From: Fusobacterium gastrosuis
GTDB taxonomy: Bacteria > Fusobacteriota > Fusobacteriia > Fusobacteriales > Fusobacteriaceae
Direction of reading: 5' to 3'
DNA: 64,000 nt
NCBI RefSeq assembly: GCF_900095285.1
Contig: NZ_LT607734.1
Span: 868,001 to 932,000 of the forward strand
This document shows, one piece after another, positions 49,747 through 59,900 of this stretch. A program made the position numbers and the translations under genes. The stretch's first letter is position 1; the number at the start of each line of letters is the position of its first letter. The notes beneath the pieces were generated by a model, which saw only the letters and a program-made list of their open reading frames with translations, did not search any database and was not told the origin of the DNA.

Positions 49747-50661
49747 TTAATCTTGAAATATAGGAAGAGATAAGTATTTTTCTCCACCATCAGGAGAAAT
49801 AGTCAAAACTTTTTTACCTTTCCCTAATTTTTTTGCGATAGTATAAGCAGCAGCTATATTAGCCCCTGATGAAATACCTAAAAATAAGCCTTCTTCTTTT
49901 GCGATTCTCTTTGTGAAAGTAAGTGCTTCATCATTGGAGATTTTAATAATTTCATCAACTAAGGCAGTGTCATAGTTTTTAGGTATAAAACCAGCACCAA
50001 TACCTTGTATAACATGCTTTCCAGATTGACCACCAGAAAGAACAGGAGAATCTTCTGGCTCAACAGCTATGATTTGAATATTAGAAAAATTTTCTTTTAA
50101 TTTTTTTCCTACTCCTGTTAGAGTTCCTGAAGTTCCTACACCAGCTACAAAAGCATCCAAAGATTTGAAATCTGCTAATATTTCTTCAGCAGTAGTATCA
50201 TAATGTTTTTGGGGATTAGCTGGATTGTTGAATTGTTGAGGGATAAAATAATTTTTATTTTCAGAAACCAATCTTTCGGCTTCTTCAATGGCTCCTTTAG
50301 TTCCTTTAGCTCCATCAGTTAAAATAAGTTCAGCTCCATATGCTTTAATTAGAGCTCTTCTTTCAATTGACATAGTATCAGGCATAACAACAATAACTTT
50401 ATACCCTTTTAATTTACCGATAAGTGCAAGAGCAATCCCAGTATTACCAGAAGTTGGTTCTACTATAACACTATCAGCTTTTAAAAGTCCATTTTTTTCA
50501 GCAGCTTCTATCATTCCAAGAGCTGCTCTATCTTTAACACTACCACCAATATTAAATTTTTCAAGTTTTATATAAATCTCAGCTATATTTTCTTTTTCAG
50601 GAAATTTAAGTTGTACCACAGGTGTATTACCAATTAGATCTATTATATTTTTATATATCAT
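49747..50661 (-). CDS. cysK: Cysteine synthase A
   Basis: A 304-residue PLP enzyme joining O-acetylserine and sulfide to give cysteine. The Schiff-base Lys43 lies in GGSVKDRAALG, the phosphate loop in PTSGNTGIALA and GVGTSGTLTGVG. Its own start is preceded by TAGGAGGATGTT. It is upstream of cysE on the minus strand, forming a two-gene cysteine operon; the pair supports O-acetylserine sulfhydrylase rather than cystathionine beta-synthase. Confidence 0.94.
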   Translation of the reverse strand: MIYKNIIDLIGNTPVVQLKFPEKENIAEIYIKLEKFNIGGSVKDRAALGMIEAAEKNGLLKADSVIVEPTSGNTGIALALIGKLKGYKVIVVMPDTMSIERRALIKAYGAELILTDGAKGTKGAIEEAERLVSENKNYFIPQQFNNPANPQKHYDTTAEEILADFKSLDAFVAGVGTSGTLTGVGKKLKENFSNIQIIAVEPEDSPVLSGGQSGKHVIQGIGAGFIPKNYDTALVDEIIKISNDEALTFTKRIAKEEGLFLGISSGANIAAAYTIAKKLGKGKKVLTISPDGGEKYLSLPIFQD

Positions 50662-50767
50662 AACATCCTCCTAAATATATTCTTTATTAAGTTAATAAGA
50701 ATTTTATCACCAGAATATACTATTTACAATGGAACGAAAAAGAATGTATGATGTTCATAAAAAAATA

Positions 50768-50812
50768 AACTTTACTTAATAAAATCAATAAAATTCTATT
50801 AAATAAAGTTCA
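50768..50812 (-). terminator. Terminator-like hairpin below the amidase operon
   Basis: AACTTTA-C-TTAATA pairs with TATTAA-A-TAAAGTT around a loop of about 14 bases. It lies just downstream of the minus-strand small membrane protein gene. Confidence 0.55.
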
Positions 50813-50821
50813 TTATGAAAG

Positions 50822-51241
50822 TTATATAAATCTAATCTCTATATCACCAAGAAAACCAGTAAGTGTTTTTTTTATGGCTTCTTTTAAAATTGAATCAATA
50901 TTTTTATTATTAAATTTAAGATAGATTGAGTTATCAGAAAAGTATATTTTTGATAAAGACAATTTATTTTTATTTAATTTTGATTTCTCTAAGATATTTT
51001 CAATAACTGAAACGATCAAATTTGAGTAGGAATCTTCTTTAGTTGTAAATTTATATGTTTCTAAATTAGAGTTTTTTACATAGTATGCTTGAATATCAAC
51101 CATAGTTATGTTAGATTCAATAGTTTTAATTTTTACATTTTTTATTTTATTTTTTGATGGTAAAAAGATAAAAATTAGAAATAAAAATAATGTTATGGCA
51201 ATCAAGGCACTTGTAAATTTATATTTTTTTAAATTTTCCAT
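50822..51241 (-). CDS. Small single-pass membrane protein, possibly GerMN-like
   Basis: A 139-residue protein with an N-terminal membrane anchor (about residues 10-28) and a periplasmic domain of about 105 residues. The domain pattern (VDIQAYYVKNSNLE, a central helix, LSLSKIYFSDNSIYLKF, a final helix) is faintly similar to GerMN domains that bind cell-wall enzymes, but I could not confirm it. It follows the amidase gene by 8 bases on the minus strand, so a role in peptidoglycan turnover is plausible by context. Confidence 0.5.
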   Translation of the reverse strand: MENLKKYKFTSALIAITLFLFLIFIFLPSKNKIKNVKIKTIESNITMVDIQAYYVKNSNLETYKFTTKEDSYSNLIVSVIENILEKSKLNKNKLSLSKIYFSDNSIYLKFNNKNIDSILKEAIKKTLTGFLGDIEIRFI

Positions 51242-51249
51242 AAATTCTC

Positions 51250-52275
51250 CTAATTAAAATAATTTTTTATGGCATTAGCAAGTATATGAGCCATTTTTCT
51301 TTGGGAATCATAATCTGTAATAATAGCTCTATCATAGGAATTACTTACAAAACCAACTTCTACTAGAATTCCGGGACCATTAAATCCTCTTAAAACAGCA
51401 AAATTTGCTCCATGTGATCCACCATTTCGCATATTTAAAGCAGAAGACACATTTTTTGCAATATTGTCAGCTAAAATAATTGAATTTTCTTGATTTTTTT
51501 TATAGGCAAGTTCACCTGAAATTTGAGCAATTTCATCACTGTTTTCACCATATTTTTCTCCGAAACTATTTTCAAAATTAGCTATTCTTTCGGCATAAGG
51601 AGAAGATTTTCTTGAAAAATAAAATACTTCAAAACCATTAGCTTTTGGACTTTCAGAAGCATTAGCATGGATACTTACAAATAACTTGGCTTTTGCATTA
51701 TTAGCTATTCTAGGTCTTTCATTTAATTTTATAAAAATATCTTTTTCTCTAGTCAAAAGAACATTAAAATCTTCTGACAGTTCATCTTTTAAAAAATTAG
51801 AAATAGCAAAGGCTATATTTTTTTCAAAAATATTACCTCTGACAGCTCCAGGATCTTTTCCACCATGACCCGGATCAATAACAATAAGATGTTTATTTTT
51901 TGAAGCCTTATTTAAACTAATATCAATTTTCTTGTTTGATGTATCAATAAAAAAAGAAATTTTAGGAACCAATTGTAAAATCATTAAAACACTATTATTC
52001 TCTTTAGTAATTGTAACATTTTCAAAATAAGCTGATTTTTTTATCTTCTCTTCAAAATCTTTATCCAATTTTTTAACAGAGTTATCTTCCAAGTTTAAAA
52101 GTTCAATGTACATAAGTCTTGTATCTTCATCTACACTAACTAGATAATCTTCGTTATTAGCAGATGAAAATTCTATACATAAATTATTTGATGACATATT
52201 GGCTTTATTTATTTTGGCTGCGAATAAAAAACTGGAGAAGATAAAAAATAAAATAAGTATAAATGTTTTTTTCAT
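51250..52275 (-). CDS. N-acetylmuramoyl-L-alanine amidase
   Basis: A 341-residue secreted Amidase_3 enzyme that cleaves the bond between MurNAc and the stem peptide. Signal peptide at residues 1-18 (LILFFIFSSFLFA), then an AMIN-like region, then the catalytic domain with IDPGHGGKDPGAVR (Zn-His), EKNIAFAISNFL (Zn-Glu), LFVSIHANASES (Zn-His) and VEVGFVSN (catalytic Glu). It acts in the periplasm during cell separation. AAGGAGAAATTA precedes the start. It precedes the small membrane protein gene. Confidence 0.93.
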   Translation of the reverse strand: MKKTFILILFFIFSSFLFAAKINKANMSSNNLCIEFSSANNEDYLVSVDEDTRLMYIELLNLEDNSVKKLDKDFEEKIKKSAYFENVTITKENNSVLMILQLVPKISFFIDTSNKKIDISLNKASKNKHLIVIDPGHGGKDPGAVRGNIFEKNIAFAISNFLKDELSEDFNVLLTREKDIFIKLNERPRIANNAKAKLFVSIHANASESPKANGFEVFYFSRKSSPYAERIANFENSFGEKYGENSDEIAQISGELAYKKNQENSIILADNIAKNVSSALNMRNGGSHGANFAVLRGFNGPGILVEVGFVSNSYDRAIITDYDSQRKMAHILANAIKNYFN

Positions 52276-52301
52276 TAATTTCTCCTTTGAATAAATAAAA
52301 A

Positions 52302-52322
52302 GGGGCTGTTAGAACCAGCCTC
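52302..52322 (-). terminator. Hairpin between yajC and the amidase gene
   Basis: GGCTG (52304-52308) pairs with CAGCC (52316-52320) with a G-T extension; on the minus strand a run of T follows, so it could end yajC transcription. Confidence 0.65.
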
Positions 52323-52330
52323 TCTAATTT

Positions 52331-52606
52331 TTAAGAATTAAGAATTGTAGATATAGCAGATTTTCTTAGAGTTAATTTTACACCTTTATCAACTCTAATT
52401 TCTACATATTCCTCACCAACAAAAGCAATAGTTCCTTTTATTCCACCGATAGTAAGAACTTCAACACCTTCTTTAAGTGAATTGTATAATTCTTGTTGTT
52501 GTTTTTGCTTCTTTTTATTAGGTCTCATAACTAGAAAGTAAAAAATTACAATCCATACAAGGATAATAATGAATGTACTTCCATATTTAGCATAAAGTTC
52601 TTGCAT
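52331..52606 (-). CDS. yajC: Preprotein translocase accessory subunit YajC
   Basis: A 91-residue single-pass inner-membrane protein associated with SecDF-YidC. The transmembrane helix lies at about residues 9-28 (FIIILVWIVIFYFLVMRP) and the cytoplasmic part has MRPNKKKQKQQQELYNSLK, VLTIGGIKGTIAFV and EIRVDKGVKLTLRKSAI, typical of the family. GGAGGAAACAA lies in front of the ATG. SecD and SecF are not in the window. Confidence 0.94.
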   Translation of the reverse strand: MQELYAKYGSTFIIILVWIVIFYFLVMRPNKKKQKQQQELYNSLKEGVEVLTIGGIKGTIAFVGEEYVEIRVDKGVKLTLRKSAISTILNS

Positions 52607-52702
52607 TTGTTTCCTCCTTATTTATAATATATTTTTTAGTATATCATAGATGATTTTTTTATGCAAATTCAATTAGAATTTTATTTTTAAAAATATATAC
52701 TT

Positions 52703-52731
52703 TTGACAATTTTGAAAATTTAGAATAAACT
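52703..52731 (+). promoter_or_regulatory. Promoter of the 239-aa protein gene
   Basis: TTGACA (52703-52708) and TAAACT (52726-52731) with a 17-base spacer, 51 bases before the ATG at 52783. Note that the yajC gene diverges upstream. Confidence 0.65.
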
Positions 52732-52782
52732 GTATATGAAAATAATTATATATAAAGAATATAATGTAAAAGGAGCTAAAAT

Positions 52783-53502
52783 ATGAAATTAAGAAGTGTA
52801 GAAACAGCAATTAGAGCCGATGTAAGTAAGCATTTGCCAAACGCAGTAGATGCAGTAGGAATTTTTGATAATTTGATTCAACCAGTTTTTCCATTTCCTA
52901 TACCAGAATTGTCAATAATACTTTCTTTTGAACAAATGGAAGGACCAACAATGTATGAAGTAAGAATTAATTCTCCAGAAGATGAATTAATATCTAAAGG
53001 AAGTTTTGGAGTTTTACCAGATCCATTTGGTTATGGAAGGAAAGTTATAAATTTGGGTGCATTACTTGTAACAACAAGAGGAAATTATACAGTTGATGTA
53101 TTTGAAATGTCTGCAGATCAAAAATTGAAATTTATAAAAACTGACAGATTATTTTCAGCCGATTATCCACCACAAAGACAAATTTCTGATGCTGAAAAAG
53201 AGGCAATATTGGCAGATGAAAATTTAATTAAGATAGTAAAAACAGAATTTAAACCTTTAGAATTCTCAAATGATCCAAATGTAGAACCAGTAAAATTCCA
53301 AATATCGCTAGATAAAAATCAACCACTGGAAGAAGGATATATTGCCTTACCAGAAGATGATATGATAGAAATAAATGGTAAAAAATTTGAAATGACAGGA
53401 ATGAGAAGACATATTGAATGGATGTTTGGACAACCAATTCCAAAAGCAGAAGAAAATGTTGAAGAAAAAAATCAGATTACATCATCTAAAGAAGAAAAAT
53501 AA
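52783..53502 (+). CDS. Conserved-looking hypothetical protein
   Basis: A 239-residue soluble protein. I cannot place it confidently; the N-terminus (MKLRSVETAIRADVSKHLPN, then FDNLIQPVFPFPIPELSI) recalls DUF6941-type proteins that begin with a beta-sheet domain, and SIILSFEQMEGPTMYEVRIN fits that style. There is no signal peptide or membrane segment. The C-terminal 30 residues are Lys/Glu-rich and probably disordered. It has its own promoter and terminator, so it is a monocistronic unit. Confidence 0.65.
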   Translation: MKLRSVETAIRADVSKHLPNAVDAVGIFDNLIQPVFPFPIPELSIILSFEQMEGPTMYEVRINSPEDELISKGSFGVLPDPFGYGRKVINLGALLVTTRGNYTVDVFEMSADQKLKFIKTDRLFSADYPPQRQISDAEKEAILADENLIKIVKTEFKPLEFSNDPNVEPVKFQISLDKNQPLEEGYIALPEDDMIEINGKKFEMTGMRRHIEWMFGQPIPKAEENVEEKNQITSSKEEK

Positions 53503-53507
53503 AATTC

Positions 53508-53537
53508 ATTGCTGAGAAAATCTCAGCAATTTTTTTA
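53508..53537 (+). terminator. Terminator after the 239-aa protein gene
   Basis: ATTGCTGAGA (53508-53517) pairs with TCTCAGCAAT (53521-53530), followed by TTTTTT. Confidence 0.9.
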
Positions 53538-53542
53538 TATAG

Positions 53543-53598
53543 AAGTATAAATTTAATGTATTTTTCAGAAAGAGTTAAGTCACGAGGTTGTCTTTTTT
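53543..53598 (+). repeat. Interspersed intergenic element, copy 2
   Basis: Shares the exact 20-base run AGTATAAATTTAATGTATTT (53544-53563) with the copy at 48761, then a shorter related segment AGAAAGAGTTAAGTC...GTCTTTTTTAT. Both copies lie directly after a gene or terminator and end in a T run. Confidence 0.5.
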
Positions 53599-53667
53599 AT
53601 TTTTCAGCTAAAAAAATATTTATATGTTATAATTAAATATTAAAATACATGAAAAAAAGAGGTAAAT

Positions 53668-54252
53668 ATGATTTATAATTTTGAATACTTAAAAGAAATT
53701 GTAAAATCAAAAGTTAGTATAAAAAGATTCAATCATATTATGGCTGTGGTTGATATGAGTATAAAGTTAGCTAAAATTTATAATGCAGACATTGAAAAAT
53801 GTAAAATTGCAGCACTTTTACATGATATTTGTAAAGAAATGAATATGGAAGAAATGAAAAAAATATGTAAGAATAATTTTTCAGAGGATTTAAGCGATGA
53901 AGATTTAGAAAATGATGAAATTTTACATCCATTTGTTGGGGCATACTGGGTGGAAAAAAATTTAAAAATTGAAGATATTGAAATTTTAAATGCCATTAAA
54001 AATCATACTTTAGGAAATAAAAATATGTCCTTAGTTGAAAAAATTGTGTATATAGCCGATGCAATTGAAATTACTCGTAATTACCCGGGGGTTGAAGAAA
54101 TTAGGAATTTGGTTTTCAAAGATTTGAATGAAGGTATCTTATTTGAAGCGGGAAAAAAAGAAAAATATTTGGAGAGTATAGGGAAAAAATCGCATAAAAA
54201 TAGCTACGCTATGCAGAAAAGTATAAGGGAAGAAATAAAAAAGAAAAATTAG
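53668..54252 (+). CDS. yqeK: YqeK-type HD-domain hydrolase
   Basis: A 194-residue HD-domain enzyme of the YqeK family, bis(5'-nucleosyl)-tetraphosphatase (symmetrical) that degrades Ap4A. The metal ligands are HDICKE (His-Asp, about residues 50-55), the preceding RFNHIMAVVDMSIKLA, the HPFVGAYW and IKNHTLGNKNMSLVEKIVYIADAIE blocks. It is the first gene of yqeK-rnr-smpB; spacing to rnr is short. Confidence 0.88.
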   Translation: MIYNFEYLKEIVKSKVSIKRFNHIMAVVDMSIKLAKIYNADIEKCKIAALLHDICKEMNMEEMKKICKNNFSEDLSDEDLENDEILHPFVGAYWVEKNLKIEDIEILNAIKNHTLGNKNMSLVEKIVYIADAIEITRNYPGVEEIRNLVFKDLNEGILFEAGKKEKYLESIGKKSHKNSYAMQKSIREEIKKKN

Positions 54253-54284
54253 TTGGAGTTCCATATTTGAAAATGGAGGAAAAA

Positions 54285-56402
54285 ATGAATTTAGAAAAAG
54301 ATTTAAGTAAGTTAAAAGAAATATTGGCAAACAAAAAATATCTTTCGTTTGATGAAATTGTAAAGGCATTAGAGTGGTCGATAAAAAATAAAAAAAGTAA
54401 TAAGACTATAATTATGTCTTGGGTAGATGATGGAGAATTAGTGTTAGCAAAACCAGGTAAAGTAGGATTACCTCAAAATTTAGGCTATTTAAAAGGAACT
54501 TTTTCAGTTGTAAAAGATAGGTTTGCTTTTGTGGATATAGAAAATGAAGATGGAGAAAAAGAAGGAATATTTATTCCTAAGTCAGCTTTTAACAATGCTC
54601 TTGATGGAGATATAGTTTTGATAAAACTTACAAAGGAAAAGAAAAATGATAAAGGTGCAGAAGGAGAAGTTGTAAAAATATTAAGTCATGAAAAAAAAGT
54701 AGTTATAGGGATTTTACAAAAAAATAGAAATTTCTCTTTTGTTGTTCCGACTCGTTCGATAGGAAAGGATATATATATTCCTAAAAATATGACAAATGGA
54801 GCTGAAAATGAAGATTTAGTTGCTGTTGAAATAATTTTTTGGGGAGATAAAGAAAGGAAGCCTGAAGGAAAAATAATTCAAGTTTTAGGTTCTATAACAA
54901 ATACAAAAAATATGATAGACGCACTTATTTTTAGAGAAGGATTGAGTACAGAGTTTTCAAAAGAATCTATGATAGAAGTGAAACATATAGTAGGTCTTTC
55001 TAAAAATGAAAAAATTGCAAAAAATAGAAAAGATTTAAGAAATTTACCTATAATTACAATAGATGGTGATGATTCAAAGGATTTGGATGATGCTGTTTAT
55101 GTTGAAAAATTAGAAAATGGTAATTTTAGATTAATAGTTGCAATAGCTGATGTGGCTCATTATGTAAAATTTAATTCTAACCTTGATTGTGAAGCAAGAG
55201 AAAGAGGAAATTCGGTGTATTTAGTTGATAGAGTATTACCTATGTTTCCCAAAGAAATTTCTAATGGAGTCTGTTCTTTAAATGAAAAAGAAGATAAAAT
55301 GACATTCAGCTGTGAAATAGAAATTGATAAAAATGGGAATATAATTAGTTCAGAGATATACAAATCAGTAATAAACTCTATACATAGAATGACTTATAGC
55401 AGTGTGAATAAAATTTTAAGTGGAGATATTGAACTTACAAAAGAATATTCAGATATAAAGGAAATGCTTTTTGAAATGTTAGAATTATCCAAAATTTTAA
55501 GAGCTAAAAAATATAAAAGAGGAAGCATAGACTTTGATTTGGCTGAAATAAAAGTTAGCTTAGATGAAAATGGGAAAGTTAAAGAAGTCGGGCAAAGAGA
55601 AAGAGGAGAAAGTGAAAGAATAATTGAAGATTTTATGATAGCTGCTAATGAAGTTGTGGCAGAAAGAATTTTTTGGTTAGAAATTCCATCCGTGTACAGA
55701 ACTCATGAGAAACCTACAAAAGAAAGTATATTTAAGTTAAATGAAACTTTAGCAAAGTTTGGATATAAAATACCTAATTTGGATAATATACACCCTAAAC
55801 AATTTCAAGAAATAATTGAAAATTCTAAGAAAAAAGAAGTAAATATGCTTGTTCATAAGATGATATTGATGGCACTTAAGCAAGCTAGATATACAGTTGA
55901 AAATATAGGACATTTTGGATTAGCCTCAACATACTACACACATTTTACTTCTCCTATCAGAAGATACTCAGATTTAATGGTGCATAGAATACTTGAAACT
56001 GTAATTTCAGATAAGCAAAAAAATGAATATTGTGAAGATGAGTTAAAAAATATATGTTTACATATTTCAAAGACAGAAAGAATAGCTATGAGAGCTGAGG
56101 ATGAAAGTGTAAGAATAAAACTTGTTGAATATATGTCAGATAAAATTGGAGAAACATTTGAAGTAGTTGTAAGTGGTTTTAGTCAAAGAAAGGTATTTTT
56201 TGAAACAAAAGATAATATAGAATGTAGTTGGGATGTTACCACAGCAAAACATTATTATGAGTTTGATGAAAACAACTATATGATGGTAGATAGAGATGAT
56301 AGTACAAAAATTTATAACCTTGGAGATAAAATTGAAGTTATTTTAGAAAGAACAGATTTATATAGTCTAGAAATAATTGTAAGTCCCAAAGATATACTAT
56401 AA
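54285..56402 (+). CDS. rnr: Ribonuclease R
   Basis: A 705-residue processive 3'-5' exoribonuclease of the RNase II/R family. N-terminal cold-shock-like RNA-binding domains are followed by the RNB catalytic domain with ITIDGDDSKDLDDAVYVEK (conserved Asp residues) and ending with RYSDLMVHR and an S1 domain. It degrades structured RNA and, with SmpB and tmRNA, clears stalled messages; smpB lies immediately downstream. The start at 54285 has GGAGG 6 bases upstream; TTG 54267 is unlikely. Confidence 0.95.
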   Translation: MNLEKDLSKLKEILANKKYLSFDEIVKALEWSIKNKKSNKTIIMSWVDDGELVLAKPGKVGLPQNLGYLKGTFSVVKDRFAFVDIENEDGEKEGIFIPKSAFNNALDGDIVLIKLTKEKKNDKGAEGEVVKILSHEKKVVIGILQKNRNFSFVVPTRSIGKDIYIPKNMTNGAENEDLVAVEIIFWGDKERKPEGKIIQVLGSITNTKNMIDALIFREGLSTEFSKESMIEVKHIVGLSKNEKIAKNRKDLRNLPIITIDGDDSKDLDDAVYVEKLENGNFRLIVAIADVAHYVKFNSNLDCEARERGNSVYLVDRVLPMFPKEISNGVCSLNEKEDKMTFSCEIEIDKNGNIISSEIYKSVINSIHRMTYSSVNKILSGDIELTKEYSDIKEMLFEMLELSKILRAKKYKRGSIDFDLAEIKVSLDENGKVKEVGQRERGESERIIEDFMIAANEVVAERIFWLEIPSVYRTHEKPTKESIFKLNETLAKFGYKIPNLDNIHPKQFQEIIENSKKKEVNMLVHKMILMALKQARYTVENIGHFGLASTYYTHFTSPIRRYSDLMVHRILETVISDKQKNEYCEDELKNICLHISKTERIAMRAEDESVRIKLVEYMSDKIGETFEVVVSGFSQRKVFFETKDNIECSWDVTTAKHYYEFDENNYMMVDRDDSTKIYNLGDKIEVILERTDLYSLEIIVSPKDIL

Positions 56403-56415
56403 AAATGGAGGAAAA

Positions 56416-56862
56416 ATGATAATAGCAAATAATAAAAAAGCATTTTTTGACTATTTTATTGAAGATAAATTTGAAGCTGGAATTGAACTCAAAGGTAGCG
56501 AAGTAAAATCAGTGAAAGCTGGGAAAGTTAGTATAAAGGAATCATTTATAAGAATTATCAATGATGAAGTTTTTATAATGGGAATGTCAATAGTACCGTG
56601 GCAATATGGTTCTGTTTATAACCCGGAAGAAAGAAGAGTCAGAAAGCTTCTGCTAAATAGAAAAGAAATAAGAAAATTGCATGAGAAAGTGAAAGTAAAA
56701 GGTTATACTATAGTGCCACTTGATGTTCACTTATCTAAAGGGTATGTAAAAGTACAAATAGCTGTTGCAAAAGGAAAGAAAAACTATGACAAAAGAGAAA
56801 GTATAGCAAAAAAAGATCAGGAGAGAAATATTAGAAGGGATTTTAAAAATTCAGCAAGATAG
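56416..56862 (+). CDS. smpB: SsrA-binding protein
   Basis: A 148-residue SmpB, the protein partner of tmRNA in trans-translation. Hallmarks are FEAGIELKGSEVKSVKAGKVSI near the start, SKGYVKVQIAVAKGKKNYDKRES and the basic C-terminal tail AKKDQERNIRRDF that mimics a codon in the ribosome. Its ATG follows rnr by 13 bases with TGGAGGAAAA upstream, a common pairing. Confidence 0.96.
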   Translation: MIIANNKKAFFDYFIEDKFEAGIELKGSEVKSVKAGKVSIKESFIRIINDEVFIMGMSIVPWQYGSVYNPEERRVRKLLLNRKEIRKLHEKVKVKGYTIVPLDVHLSKGYVKVQIAVAKGKKNYDKRESIAKKDQERNIRRDFKNSAR

Positions 56863-56883
56863 AAGTAAGTTTTATAGAAAAAG

Positions 56884-56910
56884 TTGACAGTTTGTGATAT
56901 AATTTATAAT
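56884..56910 (+). promoter_or_regulatory. Probable promoter of lptD
   Basis: TTGACA (56884-56889) followed by TATAAT at 56905-56910 (15-base spacing), with another TATAAT at 56898-56903 preceded by TGA that could act as an extended -10. Spacing is less than ideal, so the exact -10 is unsure. Confidence 0.5.
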
Positions 56911-56936
56911 TAAAAAATTTTTTAGGGAGTATGTAG

Positions 56937-59900
56937 ATGAAAATAAAAGCTTTTTTATTTTTTTTAGGAATGATAACATTTTTTTCAGAATCTTATTCTA
57001 ATAATATTGCAACAGCTGATACAGATGAAGTTGTGGTGGATTTAAACACCAATACTTTAGTAGCTGAGGGAGGAGTTGCAGTAAAGAATAATAATATAAG
57101 TGGATTGTTTTATAAATTGGAAAGAGATCCAGAAACGGAAATTATAAAATATTCAGATAATGCTTTGGTAAATATAAATCAAAATACTGGAAATATAAAA
57201 ATTGAAACTAAAAATGGAACCTTGGATCAAGCCAATGAAAAAGGTGAATTCTATGACAATTTTGCTTATATGAATGTGGCTAAAAGTACAGGTGCGGAAG
57301 CACCTAATGATAGAATTTATTTTGGAAGTCCCTATGTAAAATATGAAAAAGAAAAATTATATTATAAAGACGGATGGTTAACAACTGATTTTAAGATTAT
57401 GAATTATTCAGATTCTCCTAAAAAAGCTGGTTATCATATATTCTCTAAAGATGCGACTATTGAGCAAGACAAGCAAATTACTTTGTTTGATTCAACTCTT
57501 TTTATAAAAGATAAGGACATATTTCCCTTTAATATTCCTTGGTTCAGGGCAAATATAAGAAAAAATTCAAGAGTTCCACTGTTCCCAATATTTACAAATT
57601 CAGATGACTATGGATTTCAAACTTCTTGGGGAGTTCTTTATGGAAATAAAGATGATAAGTATAGAGGAGGGATAGCTCCTAAATTTGCAGATAGAATGGG
57701 ATTTTTAATAGGAAGATGGGAAAATTGGTATAGATCAGATTTTGGAGAAACAAGATTAGATATTGATGATTTGTTAGTTTATTCAAAAGTGAAAAAAGAT
57801 AATAATAGTTCAAATATAGGTGACCTAATGAACTATGAAAAGAGAAATAAAAGATATAGAATTTCTTTAAGTCATGATTATAGTGGAGAAAATGGAAATT
57901 TTGAGTTAAGAGCTGTAAATTCAACTAAAAGCATGGTTGGAAATTTGACAGACATAATGGAAAAATTAGATAATAACTCAGTTTATAAGACGCTTGGAAT
58001 GAATAGACAGAAGTATGATGAAGATATCGGTTTTTATACATTAACTTCTGATTTAAAAAATCTTGGAGAAGATAAAGATTTGAGTTTGAAAGCCGATGTA
58101 AGTTTGGTTAGTGATAAAAAAGGTTACGGACTTATAGTACATGATTCAATAGATGACATAGCTTATGGTTCTAGTGTGGACCATGATTTATATTCAAAAA
58201 TATCTGCTGTAAAAGACAATAAAAAGTATAAATTGGCTGCTAAGTATAACTATTTATATGACATGGATCCAGGATCAACTTCAAAAGATTTAATGTCAAG
58301 AGATGAGCGTATAGAAGCAAATTTTTTACACAAAGATACAGGTTTTGAAATTGATTATAAAAAAAGATCAGGAAATGATTATAGAACATTTTCACTTTGG
58401 GAAAAGGATATAAAAACAACTTTAAATCAAAAAAATGTGCTTGGGATAGATATGAATTATGTTCCAACGACAGTAGCTAAATATGAAAAAAATGATTATG
58501 AAAATATAAATATAGTATTGGGAAAAAATAAGTTTAAGAACTATGTATTTAAACCAAGTATATCATATTTGACATCTGAAAAAGCATTGGATTTAACAAA
58601 AGATGAATACAGAGAAGGAAATTTAGGAAACAGTAGAATATCTGATTATAATAGATTTGATAATACAGTGTATGAAAAGAATTTGGAGAGAAGAGCTGAT
58701 TTTAATCTATCAAATGAAAATGAAATCTATAATTTTGCACTTGGAAATACTAAGTCAGAAGTTTGGGACAGAACTGGATTATTTGATGGAACATATAGAA
58801 AATATGAAAATAATTCAAATTTCTATGAAGCCACTGTTGGAAGAAAAAATATAAAAACTTCAAATTTTGGAAAATTTGAGATTATTGGAAAGTTTAGACA
58901 AGATAAATATAAAGTTTCAAATGATAAAACTAGCGATATAAATCTAAAATTAACGAATGATTATGATATTAATAAAAATCTTAATAATAGCTTTATTGCT
59001 GAATTACAAAGATATAACTTCTCAGGAAATAAAGATAGAGAAGAACAAAGGCTTATCAATAAGAGTAATTACATGAAATTTAGCGATACTATAAAATATA
59101 GTTTTAATGACAAAGAAACCATTTTTAAGACTAGTTATAAGCAATCGGAAGATGCATATGGGAAAAAAGATTTGAATGGAAGAGTTTTTGAAAATAATGT
59201 TACAATTAAATTGGATGAAGATAGAAAGGTGAAAGCATTCTATAATTCAGATGATAGATATACATCAAAGACACTTTCAGGCACAAATCTGAAAGACTTA
59301 TCTTCAAAATACTATGGTGCAAGCTATGAAAATAAAAAACATGCATTTACATTTTCTAACTTAGATATGAAATTTAATGTGAAAGATGTGGTTTCTCCTG
59401 TTGAGGCTGAAGAAAAAATAAATGAACATAGATTTTCATATACACATAAAAAAGAAAATAGTAGTTTAACTTTATCTTATGCACAGGGGAAAGATAAGGT
59501 AGAAGCTTCAAATAATGGAAAAATCAACAAAAGAAATACTGATTATTCGGTTTTATATAAGACATTTAACTCAGATGAGGAACAAGACTTTTTTGCAAGT
59601 TTTTCAGAAAATGATTATGGACATAATACGATTAGAGATAGTTTAAGAAACACAGATGTGTATAAATTTAGTTATGCATACAGAGATAAGAGATTTGAAA
59701 AACAAGAGCTTATAAAGTATGCGACATTAGAATATGAAAAACCTCAAGACGAAATAAGTAACGAAGAAATTCAAGCTATAAAAAGTATGTTAGACAGAAG
59801 TCAAAAATTTAATCAACAGTTTGAGCTTACCAGAATAGTAGATGAAAGTTTTAGAATAGGGAATTACAAAAAGAATTTTAAAGCTTATGTAACATTGGAA

